DNA of 64,000 nucleotides, from positions 1,054,001-1,118,000 of the forward strand of contig NZ_BAAAWN010000001.1 of NCBI RefSeq assembly GCF_039535095.1, read 5' to 3'. How positions within the stretch are numbered: position 1 is the first letter of the stretch; every line of letters starts with the position of its first letter. Positions 43,686 to 52,971 of the stretch are shown piece after piece. Position numbers and translations under genes: made by a program. The notes under the pieces were generated by a model that did not search any database, was not told where the DNA came from, and worked only from the letters and a program-made list of their open reading frames with translations. The stretch is from Arthrobacter ramosus. Its GTDB lineage: Bacteria; Actinomycetota; Actinomycetes; Actinomycetales; Micrococcaceae.

Positions 43686-44066
43686 TTGAATAAGGGAGCC
43701 ACCGGAACAGCACGCGGCATTGCCGCGGCTGTTCCGGTGGCTCTTTTTGCTGCCCTTGCAGGCACCGCACTGCACCGGCAGGCGCTCCTCATTGGCGGCG
43801 TCGACCTCTATTGGGGCACCGCTGCGGCATTGCTCCTGCTCGCATCGCTCCAGCTCCTGCTGGGTGCGTGGTCGGGGTCTTTGCTCCCGACGGCGGTAGT
43901 GGGCATTGTTAGCTACGCGACCATTGGCCTGCTGTCTACGGGCGGAACGGGCAAGCAGCTGATCGTCGCGGATGTTCCCGGAAATGTGTGGGTCTACGGG
44001 AGTGCGGGCATCACGTTTGTGATGCTTTTGTGGTGCCGGCGCTACACGCGACCACCGCGCGGCTAG
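43686..44066 (+). CDS. Small membrane protein overlapping the typA terminator
   Basis: A frame of up to 126 residues with three hydrophobic stretches (VALFAALAGTALH, AAALLLLASLQLLLGAW, VWVYGSAGITFVMLLWC), probably a small integral membrane protein of unknown family. The start is uncertain: a TTG at 43686 comes before the typA terminator, and a GTG at 43737 lies in its right arm. Neither has a clear ribosome binding site. If real, expression must start past or read through the terminator. Confidence 0.5.
   Translation: MNKGATGTARGIAAAVPVALFAALAGTALHRQALLIGGVDLYWGTAAALLLLASLQLLLGAWSGSLLPTAVVGIVSYATIGLLSTGGTGKQLIVADVPGNVWVYGSAGITFVMLLWCRRYTRPPRG
43697..43747 (+). terminator. Very strong rho-independent terminator after typA
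   Basis: A perfect 15-bp stem pairs 43697-43711 with 43728-43742; inside, after a one-base bulge, CGCGGC pairs with GCCGCG around ATT. CTCTTTTT follows. It is the best terminator in the window. It lies inside the 5' part of the next open frame. Confidence 0.92.
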
Positions 44067-44067
44067 C

Positions 44068-44243
44068 TTAGTCGGCGCTCGGGTCCCGGTGGTGGGCGAT
44101 CAAGAGCGAGGTGGCCTCGCCGTCGTCGTCCGCCGGAAGGCGCAAGTATTCCTCGACGACTGCCCGCAGCTTGCCCATCGTCTCCTGCTGCCGTGCAGCG
44201 TTGAACTTCACGCCAAGCCGCCACACATCGATATCCTCCGGTC
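44068..44243 (-). pseudogene. C-terminal remnant of an ArsR-type regulator
   Basis: The frame ending at 44068 encodes roughly 58 residues of the form DIDVWRLGVKFNAARQQETMGKLRAVVEEYL and ends ATSLLIAHHRDPSAD. This resembles the C-terminal part of ArsR-type regulators that accompany MFS genes; the DNA-binding N-terminus is missing. Upstream in this frame the sequence becomes the antisense of an MFS fragment, so the break lies near 44243-44250. The family assignment is tentative. Confidence 0.5.
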
Positions 44244-44249
44244 CTCGCG

Positions 44250-44905
44250 GTGACTTTGCTCGGCGCCAGTGAGTTCGAGGTCGGAGCACTCAATGCCGCC
44301 GGCCTCGCGGCCTTCCTGTGGCCTGCACGGGCGGGGTCAACTTCTTCACCACGATCGCCTTCACCTTGATGCCGGTACTGGTCCTCCGTGAGCTGGAACT
44401 CGGTCCGGAGGGCATGGGCATCATTATGGCGGTCGGGGCGGTCGGGGCGGTCGGCGGACTGATCGGAGCGGTTGCCGCGCCCAGGTTCGCGGCCTGGATC
44501 GGCGGGGGGACCGTCATTCCTGTGGCGTCGATGATCAGCCCGCTTTTCCTTCTCCTGGTTCCGCTGTGCGTGCTTGCCCCCGAACGATGGATGTCCCTGG
44601 TGATGCTCATCGTCTCCGAGTTCGGGTTCGCTTTCGGAGTCCTGGTGTACAACATCATGCAGCTGAGCATGAGGCAGCGGGTATGCCCTCCCCGGCTTCT
44701 GGGGCGCATGAATGCCTCCATTCGCTTCGTGGTGTGGGGAGTCATGCCGATCGCAGCCCTTGCCTCAGGCCTCCTGGCCGAGAACCTTGGCCTCGTCCCG
44801 ACACTCTGGATCGGCTTGGGCGGAAGCATTGTTTTTGTCGCGCCTGTGCTGTTTTCTCCGCTTTGGGGAATGCGCAGGCTGCCGGACGAGGTGCATGGCG
44901 CCTGA
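44250..44905 (+). pseudogene. MFS transporter pseudogene with internal deletion and frameshift
   Basis: From 44250, one frame reads TLLGASEFEVGALNAAGLAAFLW, which matches the region around segment 2 of this MFS family. At about 44318 the similarity jumps to a different frame (ACTGGVNFFTTIAFTLMPVLVLREL) corresponding to the middle of the protein, and continues to a normal C-terminus at 44905. The start and roughly 170 residues between the two parts are missing. The downstream part alone could encode about 195 residues with six segments, but functional export is unlikely. Confidence 0.65.
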
Positions 44906-44910
44906 CCCTC

Positions 44911-44968
44911 CCTGGACATGCCCCGCCTTGGCCCGCAGCACTGGACATAATGGCAACATGCCCATTCC
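44911..44968 (+). repeat. Left repeat array of the DUF559 unit (29-bp period)
   Basis: GGACAT occurs at 44914 and 44943, 29 bases apart. The block 44939-44968 matches the reverse complement of 46039-46068 at 25 of 30 positions. A lone ATGTCC in opposite orientation follows at 45010. The array lies just before the AbiEi/DUF559 gene. Confidence 0.7.
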
Positions 44969-45106
44969 TTGGTCCCAACGTGGCGCATGCTCTGCGTTGA
45001 GGTGGGCGCATGTCCAATGTTCGAGCGCGAGAGTGGACTGGGAGTTTTCCACATAGCCAATGTTGTCGCTTCCGCACCTCCCGCTTCGGCCGGAACGATG
45101 GGGCGC

Positions 45107-45916
45107 ATGGTAAACATCATTGACGTCATTTCAGCGTACGACGGCGTGGCGCGGGCTAAGCATCTCGCTGCGGCCGGGGTGTCGCATTTCCAGCTGAAAT
45201 CCGCGTTGGCGAGCGGGCGGGTTCTCCGCGTGGCGAGAGGGGTCTATGCGGTGCCGGGTGCCGATCCCGGCTTGCTCGCCATCCGGTCCCTTCCTGCGGA
45301 ACCGGCCTGCATTTCCGCGGCCGGGCTGTCCGGGCTGTGGGTCATGGATGACCCCCAAGTTCCCCATGTGGCGGTCCCTCACAGCCGAAAGTACGAGGGG
45401 TTTGTTTGCCATAGATCCGCGGCCCCGCCCACATTGATGGATTCAGTCGTCCAGGCCCTGCGGTGCCTGCCGGATCTGGACGGCCTGGTCATTGCCGAAT
45501 CGGCCGTTGCTCTTGGCAGGTTGCCGCTCACGGCCATGAGGATGAGGCTGAGTGGGCGGAACGACGCACGGGAGCGGAGGCTCGTATCACGGATCGTTCC
45601 CCAGTCACAGTCGATCATTGAGTGCATCGCCAGGTACTACCTGCGCGAAGCGGGTTTCCACGTTGAATCACAAGTGAACATTCCGGGCATGGGGCATCTG
45701 GACCTGATGGTGGACGGAAGACTGGGGATTGAAACCGATGGAGCAGATTTCCACATGGACAAGCCGAGCTTCGAGGAGGACCGCCGTCGGTGGAATGTCA
45801 CTACCAGGTTGGGTGTCCCTACCTTGGTTGTGAGCTATTCGGTGGTGAAGAACCGGCCTCGGGAATTTGTGGCGATGGTCCGGGACACTCTGAGGTCTCT
45901 CGACCGAGCCGCATGA
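45107..45916 (+). CDS. AbiEi-type HTH fused to DUF559 (Vsr-like nuclease fold)
   Basis: A 269-residue two-domain protein. Residues of about 5-65 (VARAKHLAAAGVSHFQLKSALASGRVLRVARGVYAV) form the winged helix of type IV AbiEi antitoxins. The C-terminal about 100 residues are DUF559, a PD-(D/E)XK/Vsr-like fold: GHLDLMVDGRLGIETDGADFHMDKPSFEEDRRRWN, with the acidic residues and DRRR kept. No AbiEii toxin gene is adjacent. An ATG three codons upstream (45098) is also possible. The gene is bracketed by inverted arrays of 29-bp repeats. Confidence 0.75.
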   Translation: MVNIIDVISAYDGVARAKHLAAAGVSHFQLKSALASGRVLRVARGVYAVPGADPGLLAIRSLPAEPACISAAGLSGLWVMDDPQVPHVAVPHSRKYEGFVCHRSAAPPTLMDSVVQALRCLPDLDGLVIAESAVALGRLPLTAMRMRLSGRNDARERRLVSRIVPQSQSIIECIARYYLREAGFHVESQVNIPGMGHLDLMVDGRLGIETDGADFHMDKPSFEEDRRRWNVTTRLGVPTLVVSYSVVKNRPREFVAMVRDTLRSLDRAA

Positions 45917-45951
45917 CCTCCGCGTAGGCCAACATTCGCCCGTCTCAGAAG

Positions 45952-46122
45952 GGACATGCCCATCGCTGCTCATCAGGAACGGACATGTCCCTCGCTCGGG
46001 CCTGCGCGACCGCGGGACATACTCTGCCCTGAGAGTCAGGAATGCGCATATTGGCACCATGTCCAGTGGTTCGAGTGAGGAGGGGGCATGTCCAGTGGTT
46101 CGAGCAAGGAGGGGGCATGTCC
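45952..46122. repeat. Right repeat array of the DUF559 unit (29-bp period, inverted)
   Basis: GGACAT at 45952 and 45981 is spaced 29 bases, with a third at 46015. Then ATGTCC, the opposite orientation, at 46059, 46088 and 46117, again 29 bases apart and with a nearly identical unit between copies. The array is therefore an inverted cluster. The block 46039-46068 is the inverted match of the left array. Together these give a REP- or BIME-like structure. Confidence 0.75.
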
Positions 46123-46155
46123 AGTGGGTGGGCGCGGGGGCAGGGGAGTGCGGGA

Positions 46156-46398
46156 TTACTCGCGGGTTGTGCGCGTCCCCCGGCGTGGCGGCGGAGGCGG
46201 GACCTCTTTTGCCGCCACTACAAGCGCCAGCGGGATCTCGACGTCGGACTGTCGGGTACGGATGGTGCACGCACCGTCGGTGACGGAGAGCAGGTAGCCG
46301 AGGGCATCGGTGAAGCCGTTGTCCAGCCGGTATCGGACAACTACCCGTGTTCCGGATACGGTATTGAGCAGGAAATCTTGGGGCCGGGGCAGATTCAC
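46156..46398 (-). CDS. SH3-like domain protein (Rv0428c N-terminal type)
   Basis: An 80-residue protein whose core (TVSGTRVVVRYRLDNGFTDALGYLLSVTDGACTIRT, then VEIPLALVVAAKEVPPPPPRR) matches the SH3-like N-terminal domain of Rv0428c-type GNAT proteins. The acetyltransferase part is absent; the protein stops shortly after the proline run. It is divergent from fdxA, an arrangement I associate with Micrococcales. Whether it is a domain-only protein or the stump of a longer one is open. Confidence 0.65.
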   Translation of the reverse strand: MNLPRPQDFLLNTVSGTRVVVRYRLDNGFTDALGYLLSVTDGACTIRTRQSDVEIPLALVVAAKEVPPPPPRRGTRTTRE

Positions 46399-46533
46399 CA
46401 GTTCATAGTAAGACGCCCGGCTAGGTTGCTGAGTTCCGGCTGGTGGATAATAGGCTCAGAATTCGATGTACCGGCCACAGGGCCGGTGGTACTACCCGGA
46501 ATTGTCCGGGACAACTGTGGAGAGGCAAGGGAC

Positions 46534-46860
46534 GTGACCTACGTAATCGCGCAGCCGTGTGTGGACGTCAAGGACAAGGCGTGTATTGAAGAATGCCCTG
46601 TTGACTGCATCTACGAAGGCGAACGTTCCCTCTATATCCACCCGGATGAGTGCGTGGACTGCGGAGCTTGCGAACCAGTGTGCCCGGTGGAAGCGATCTA
46701 CTACGAGGACGACACCCCGGAGGAATGGGCCGACTACTACAAGGCCAACGTCGAGTTCTTCGATGACCTTGGCTCCCCGGGCGGAGCTGCGAAGATCGGC
46801 AACACCGGCAAGGACCACCCCTTCATCGCCGCGCTGCCTCCACAGAACCAAGACCACTAA
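46534..46860 (+). CDS. fdxA: 7Fe ferredoxin ([3Fe-4S][4Fe-4S])
   Basis: A 108-residue ferredoxin. Cysteines lie at 9, 17, 21, 25, 40, 43, 46 and 50. By analogy with 7Fe ferredoxins, C9, C17 and C50 hold a [3Fe-4S] cluster and C21, C40, C43 and C46 a [4Fe-4S] cluster, with C25 the extra conserved cysteine. The tail is acidic and short. The GTG at 46534 follows AAGG. It is six bases from dapC; the fdxA-dapC pair is conserved in actinobacteria (Rv1177-Rv1178). Confidence 0.93.
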   Translation: MTYVIAQPCVDVKDKACIEECPVDCIYEGERSLYIHPDECVDCGACEPVCPVEAIYYEDDTPEEWADYYKANVEFFDDLGSPGGAAKIGNTGKDHPFIAALPPQNQDH

Positions 46861-46866
46861 GAACGG

Positions 46867-48024
46867 TTGCTTCCTTTGATTTCTGCGGCCCCCGCTTTCG
46901 GCCTCAACCTGCCCGACTACCCTTGGGAAGCTATGGCGCCGTACGTGGCCAAGGCTTCAGAGCACCCGGGCGGGGCAGTCAATCTCTCCATCGGAACCCC
47001 CGTGGATCCTACGCCGCAGCTGATCCGCGAGGCACTCGCCCGGGCAGCTGACGCCCATGGTTACCCAACGGTCCACGGCACGGAAGCTCTTCGCGAGGCC
47101 GTGTCCAACTGGTTCGCCAGCCGTCGCGGGGTCCACGGGATCGACCCGAGGGACGTGCTGCCGACCGTCGGCTCGAAGGAATTGGTGGCCTGGCTGCCGT
47201 TCCTGTTGGGACTCAGCGCAGGCGACGTCGTGGTACGCCCCACCGTTGCGTACCCGACCTACGACATTGGCGCCATGCTCGCCGGGGCCACTGCTATCGC
47301 CGCGGACAGCCTGGACGAACTGGACCCAGCCACCCGCTCCAGGGTCCGGCTCATCTGGATCAATTCCCCGGGCAACCCCACGGGGGGCGTCCGTGACGTC
47401 GAATCCCTCAGGCAGATCGTGGCCCAGGCGCGCGAGATTGGCGCGGTCGTGGCGTCGGATGAATGCTATGCCGAGCTCGGCTGGGGCGAATGGGATGCCC
47501 AGCGTGGCGGCGAGGCAGTGCCGAGCGTCCTTGACCCGCGTGTCACCGGAGGGTCCACGGACGGCCTGTTGTGCGTCTACTCACTCAGCAAGCAGTCGAA
47601 CCTGGCCGGCTACCGTGCCGCCTTCGTGGCCGGAGACTCGTCGATCGTGGCGAATTTGGTCAATAGCCGCAAGCACGCCGGCATGATCGTGCCCTACCCG
47701 GTCCAGGAAGCAATGCGCATCGCGCTCGGCGATGCCGGCCACGTGCTCGCCCAAAAGGATCTCTACCGCGGCCGCCGTGAACGCCTCCTGCCGGCACTGC
47801 GGAACTTTGGCCTGCAGATCCAGGAGTCCAAAGCCGGACTGTACTTGTGGTCCACCGCAGGGGAGGCGACGTGGGACACTGTTCGGCGTTTCGCTGACCT
47901 GGGGATCGTCGTCGGGCCCGGCGTGTTCTATGGAGACGCCGGCAATGGTTTCATCCGGGTGGCGCTCACGGGCACGGACGAACGCATCGATGCGGCCGTG
48001 GAACGCTTGAACACCGCTCGGTAA
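46867..48024 (+). CDS. dapC: Succinyldiaminopimelate transaminase
   Basis: A 385-residue class I/II aminotransferase of the actinobacterial DapC group. INSPGNPTGGVRDVESL and the PLP lysine in YSLSKQSNLAGYRAAF are visible. It converts N-succinyl-2-amino-6-oxopimelate to N-succinyl-LL-diaminopimelate in the succinylase branch of lysine/peptidoglycan synthesis, before DapE and after DapD, both encoded below. The TTG at 46867 is used; a TTG at 46876 is an alternative. It forms an operon with fdxA. Confidence 0.92.
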   Translation: MLPLISAAPAFGLNLPDYPWEAMAPYVAKASEHPGGAVNLSIGTPVDPTPQLIREALARAADAHGYPTVHGTEALREAVSNWFASRRGVHGIDPRDVLPTVGSKELVAWLPFLLGLSAGDVVVRPTVAYPTYDIGAMLAGATAIAADSLDELDPATRSRVRLIWINSPGNPTGGVRDVESLRQIVAQAREIGAVVASDECYAELGWGEWDAQRGGEAVPSVLDPRVTGGSTDGLLCVYSLSKQSNLAGYRAAFVAGDSSIVANLVNSRKHAGMIVPYPVQEAMRIALGDAGHVLAQKDLYRGRRERLLPALRNFGLQIQESKAGLYLWSTAGEATWDTVRRFADLGIVVGPGVFYGDAGNGFIRVALTGTDERIDAAVERLNTAR

Positions 48025-48030
48025 CAATCC

Positions 48031-48046
48031 TGTGACTTGCCGCACA
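48031..48046 (+). promoter_or_regulatory. CRP/GlxR-like site upstream of gltA
   Basis: TGTGA-N6-GCACA lies just after dapC, about 210 bases before the gltA start. It has the same form as the site before typA. In Corynebacterium glutamicum the CRP homologue GlxR regulates gltA, which makes a functional site here reasonable. Confidence 0.5.
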
Positions 48047-48254
48047 AGGCGCGTCATTCCGCGAGTAACCGTAGCTTGTGAATTAGTTTGTCCCGCTTAC
48101 TGGCGGTAGCTTTTAACTGACTATCAATGGTGGCTTTCTCCAGGAAGGCAGTCCGGCCGATGGTGTCTGCACCTGCAGACTCCTGGCTGGAGTCACCAGA
48201 TGTTGGTTGGATCAAGCTTTCGACCGAGGCCAAGAGCCTCATGAAGGGGACTCC

Positions 48255-49538
<1,284 letters not shown>

Positions 49539-49592
49539 TCCCCACCGGCTCCCAGGCCTCGCAAGCTCGGCCCGGGACCCGGCGATCTAGCC

Positions 49593-49655
49593 CAACGCGG
49601 GGTCACTTACGGTCCGTCCCAAGGGACATCATGGGCCGTAAGTGACCCCGCGTTG
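49593..49655. terminator. 20-bp inverted repeat between convergent gltA and galE
   Basis: The arms 49593-49612 and 49636-49655 are exact reverse complements. The loop contains a smaller hairpin GTCCC-AA-GGGAC. The right arm is followed by TTTT and lies four bases from the galE stop. It can act as a terminator for both genes. The layered structure also resembles repeated intergenic elements (inference). Confidence 0.75.
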
Positions 49656-49658
49656 CTT

Positions 49659-50672
49659 TTAAGAGCTGTAGCCGAGCGGGTTGTTCTTCTGCCAGCGCCA
49701 GTGGTCTTCGCACATTTGGTCCACGGTCTTCGTGGTGGACCAGCTCAGATCCGCCATGGCGGAGGAGGCATCGGCCCAGAACGCGGGCAGGTCTCCGGCG
49801 CGGCGTCCCGTGATCTCGTATGGCAGCGGGTGGCCCACGGCCTGTTCGAAAGCGTGGAGCATCTCCAGCACGGACGTACCTTTTCCGGAGCCAAGGTTCC
49901 AGCGGTGCACGCCGGGGCGTTCGGCAACGTAGTCCAGTGCGGCGACGTGGCCATCGGCGAGGTCGACGACGTGGATGTAGTCCCGCAGGCAAGTGCCGTC
50001 CGGGGTGTCGTAGTCTCCACCAAAGACCATGAGCTTGTCGCGGCGGCCGACGGCAACCTGGGCGATGTACGGAACCAGGTTGTTCGGTATGCCTTGCGGG
50101 TCCTCGCCGATCCTGCCGGAGGGGTGTGCGCCCGCCGGGTTGAAGTAGCGCAACAAGGCGATGTGCCAGCGCTCGTCCGCGGCTCCGAGGTCCGTGAGGA
50201 TGTCCTCGATCTGCTCCTTGGTGCGGCCGTAGGGGTTGTTCGCCCCGATCTCCATCTTCTCGATGTAGGGGATGGGGTTGTGCTCGCCGTATACCGTGGC
50301 GGAGGAACTGAAGACGATAGAGCGGACCCCGTGCTTGTCCATCGCGCGGAGCAGGTTCAACGTGCCCACGATGTTGTTGTAGTAGTAGTTCAGGGGTTCC
50401 TGCACGGATTCGCCGACCGCCTTGAGCCCGGCGAAGTGGATGACGGCGTCGATGCTGTGCTCGTCGAACACAGCCTCAAGCGCGGCCTCGTCCACCAGAT
50501 CCACCTTATGGAACGCCGCCGTCTTTCCCGCCAGCTCGCCGACGCGGCGCAGGGATTCTTCGCTTGAGTTCACGAGATTGTCCACCACGACTACTTCGTG
50601 TCCGGTTTCCAACAGGGACAGGACGGTGTGCGATCCGATGTAGCCGGTGCCACCCGTGACAAGAATTCTCAT
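49659..50672 (-). CDS. galE: UDP-glucose 4-epimerase
   Basis: A 337-residue SDR-type epimerase. The NAD-binding motif is GGTGYIGSH at the N-terminus, the catalytic YGRTKEQ holds the Tyr and Lys, and SSSATVYGEHNPIPYIE carries the catalytic Ser/Thr. It interconverts UDP-glucose and UDP-galactose. The ATG at 50672 gives the family's usual N-terminus MRILVTGGTGYIGSH. No other Leloir-pathway gene is nearby, so it likely serves polysaccharide or cell-wall synthesis. Confidence 0.93.
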   Translation of the reverse strand: MRILVTGGTGYIGSHTVLSLLETGHEVVVVDNLVNSSEESLRRVGELAGKTAAFHKVDLVDEAALEAVFDEHSIDAVIHFAGLKAVGESVQEPLNYYYNNIVGTLNLLRAMDKHGVRSIVFSSSATVYGEHNPIPYIEKMEIGANNPYGRTKEQIEDILTDLGAADERWHIALLRYFNPAGAHPSGRIGEDPQGIPNNLVPYIAQVAVGRRDKLMVFGGDYDTPDGTCLRDYIHVVDLADGHVAALDYVAERPGVHRWNLGSGKGTSVLEMLHAFEQAVGHPLPYEITGRRAGDLPAFWADASSAMADLSWSTTKTVDQMCEDHWRWQKNNPLGYSS

Positions 50673-50786
50673 GCAAGCAACGCTAGCCGAACTTTGGATG
50701 GCTCGCGCAGTGTTGCGTGCACCACAGTCCCGCGGTTCGCGTGCGCCGGAGGGCACGGTTCAAGCACGTTTGTGCTAAAAAGATTT

Positions 50787-51413
50787 GTGCCCAAGATTGT
50801 TGATGCCGAAGCCCGGCGCCAGGAAGTAGTCGAAGCCGTCTTCAGGATCATCGCCTCCGATGGACTCGAGCGCGCCTCCTTGCGGGAGGTGGCCGACGAG
50901 GCCGGGCTTGCCGTTGGCTCGGTCCGCCACTACTTTGCCAGCAGCGATGAACTGCTGGTCCACTCCTTTACCGTGGTCATCGACCGGATCGCCGGGCGGC
51001 TTGAGGAAGCGTTCGCCGTCGTCGAATCCTTGGATCCGGGCTCGGCGGAACACGACGCCGCCGTCTTAACCCTGCTGGGTCAATTCCTGCCGCTCGACGA
51101 GGAACTGGCCGTCGACGCCTGCGTGTGGATGGCATTCAGGCACGCGGCCCGGATCCGGCCGGTACTCGAACAAGAAGCTGCACGCAGCCACCGAGCCGTG
51201 GCCGCCGTCGTTGGCCGCTTGGTGATGCGGCTGATGCCCGACGGCGGATCCGGCCAGGAGCGTCTGGTGACCGAAGCCGAGCGCCTCCTGGCGACCCTCG
51301 ACGGACTGTGCATGCATGCCCTGCTGCAGCCTGAGTGGATGACAGCCGAGGTCTGCCGCGACGTTCTGACCGCGCATCTGGACACTCTTGTTGCACTCCC
51401 GTCCAACCGTTAA
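50787..51413 (+). CDS. TetR-family transcriptional regulator
   Basis: A 208-residue TetR-type regulator: residues of about 8-55 carry the helix-turn-helix (FRIIASDGLERASLREVADEAGLAVGSVRHYFASSDELL), and the rest is an all-helical ligand domain of the BetI/KstR-like type. The GTG at 50787 gives VPKIVDAEARR, the family's common start; a GTG at 50772 is five codons longer. Its target is not evident. It is divergent from galE. Confidence 0.85.
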   Translation: MPKIVDAEARRQEVVEAVFRIIASDGLERASLREVADEAGLAVGSVRHYFASSDELLVHSFTVVIDRIAGRLEEAFAVVESLDPGSAEHDAAVLTLLGQFLPLDEELAVDACVWMAFRHAARIRPVLEQEAARSHRAVAAVVGRLVMRLMPDGGSGQERLVTEAERLLATLDGLCMHALLQPEWMTAEVCRDVLTAHLDTLVALPSNR

Positions 51414-51476
51414 CGTCAAGGCTCATCGGGAATAGACTGGAACCCTGAGTGGGCACCTGCCAAGGGAGGCAATCGG

Positions 51477-52088
51477 ATGCATGACACAGGCGGTCAGGGG
51501 TGGCGGATCACAATGGACACCTCCGGACCGATGCTCATTGCCTTGTATCTGAGAGACGTTGCTGGATTGGACGGAGCCGGTACGCCGACCTTGTCCCACG
51601 CCACACCCAAAGTCAGACATGCGGACCACACGCACCTCACCGCCGAGGTGGGCGGGGTGCCGGCCCTCAAGACAGAGTGGGAGGCCTGGTGGGAGCAACT
51701 GCTGAGGGCATATCCGGATGCCGCTCCGGAGCTTTCACCCCCGGGATTCAATGCCTTCGGCAACTCGCCTGCCCTCCGGCGGGTATTGCAGGCACACTTC
51801 GGGGCCGCCCTGACGTGGGCCCGTGAACGCCTTGAAGAGTACGAAAAACTGGAGGCCGAACGCGAAGCGAGCGGCGCCACGTTGCTTCTGGGAGACATGG
51901 TGGAGGACCGGCTACTGGAAGTCGGACGGAGCTCCCGGGACTTTGAGCTGACCATCATCGAACTACCCCTCAACGAACCAAGGGCCTGGTACCTTGAGCC
52001 GGACAAGATGATCATGAGCCACAGGCTCTTGTCCGAGCCGGAGATATTCCGCAGCTACGTCCAGCCGGTGGTCGAGCTACTGGTCTGA
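51477..52088 (+). CDS. Hypothetical protein (203 aa)
   Basis: A soluble 203-residue protein starting 64 bases after the TetR gene with a good ribosome binding site (GGGAGG). It has no signal peptide or membrane segment. Part of the middle (about 120-145) is a charged helix (ARERLEEYEKLEAEREASG), and WEAWWEQLL is a distinctive tryptophan-rich piece. I do not recognise the family. The coding signal is clear from length and composition, and co-transcription with the TetR gene is possible. Confidence 0.6.
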   Translation: MHDTGGQGWRITMDTSGPMLIALYLRDVAGLDGAGTPTLSHATPKVRHADHTHLTAEVGGVPALKTEWEAWWEQLLRAYPDAAPELSPPGFNAFGNSPALRRVLQAHFGAALTWARERLEEYEKLEAEREASGATLLLGDMVEDRLLEVGRSSRDFELTIIELPLNEPRAWYLEPDKMIMSHRLLSEPEIFRSYVQPVVELLV

Positions 52089-52117
52089 GGCGCGCGGTCT
52101 GGTACCCCAGCCAGGCA

Positions 52118-52960
52118 TTACGTCTTCGGAGCCGAAACCGTGATGGTCACGGACCCCGATGCTGCCGCTGAATCCTGCCAGCCCTTGTGGTCCTGCCGGT
52201 TCCACGTGGCGCCGGTCACGTCAACCTGCGTCACCGAAAGGTCCTTCGCGTTCGCCACTGCCCACTGCGCCACAGCCCACGCCTGCGCACCGGTAATGTT
52301 CAACTGGACCGTGCGGCCCTGTGCCACGGCGGGCAGGGAGCCGAACGCCGTCGTCATGGCCGTCACAACGGCGCTCGGATCACCGGCAGTGTCCGCGGCG
52401 CGGAGGGTGCAGTCCAGGGCCCTTTCGGAATGTCCCGTCAGCGCCGACGCATACGCCCGGCCCATTGGTTCCTGCTGCGCGTATGCCTGGGGGTATGCGG
52501 AATGCTGGACCGCTTGCGCCGCATCAGTGATCGCCATGGTTTCGTAGCCGGGCACTTTCACCAAGTGGTCATAGAAGGCGTTTGTCGCGTAGACGGGATC
52601 CATGACCTCGGCCTCGGTGCCCCACCCCTGGGAGGGGCGCTGCTGGAACAGTCCCCTCGAATCGGGGCCCACCTCGTCGCCGTGGCCGATGTTGCGAAGC
52701 TTGGATTCCTGCATGGCGGTGGCCACAGCGATCGTGGCCGCGCGCGGAGGCAGGCCCCGCTGCACGGCAATGGCGGTGATGAGGGCGGCGTTCGCGGCTT
52801 GGTCCGTGGCCAGCTCGTATGAGTCCGAGCCGACGACGGCGACGCAGCGCTCCGTAACCAAGGTTTCGGAGCGCTGCAGTACAGTCACCACGGCGTAGAT
52901 GGCACCAGCCACCAAGGCGAGAGCCAGCAACAAGATGATGGTGCGTCGGAGACGGCGCAT
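52118..52960 (-). CDS. Membrane-anchored lysozyme-fold-like protein
   Basis: A 280-residue protein with an N-terminal signal anchor (IILLLALALVAGAIYAVVTVL). The segment ATAMQESKLRNIGHGDEVGPDSRGLFQQRPSQGWGT resembles the active-site region of lysozyme-fold transglycosylases, with a glutamate in MQESK and the downstream QRPSQGWG. It therefore may act on peptidoglycan at the outer membrane face. Similar proteins are common in actinobacteria, often without assigned function. It shares its strand with dapD, which lies 12 bases upstream. Confidence 0.65.
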   Translation of the reverse strand: MRRLRRTIILLLALALVAGAIYAVVTVLQRSETLVTERCVAVVGSDSYELATDQAANAALITAIAVQRGLPPRAATIAVATAMQESKLRNIGHGDEVGPDSRGLFQQRPSQGWGTEAEVMDPVYATNAFYDHLVKVPGYETMAITDAAQAVQHSAYPQAYAQQEPMGRAYASALTGHSERALDCTLRAADTAGDPSAVVTAMTTAFGSLPAVAQGRTVQLNITGAQAWAVAQWAVANAKDLSVTQVDVTGATWNRQDHKGWQDSAAASGSVTITVSAPKT

Positions 52961-52971
52961 CCAGGTATCAG

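Noticed and set aside
41708..43792. Minus-strand open frame of 694 codons
   Set aside because: Antisense shadow of typA.
45952..46122. 29-bp period repeats considered as a CRISPR array
   Set aside because: The units follow each other without unique spacers, change orientation, and no cas genes are present.
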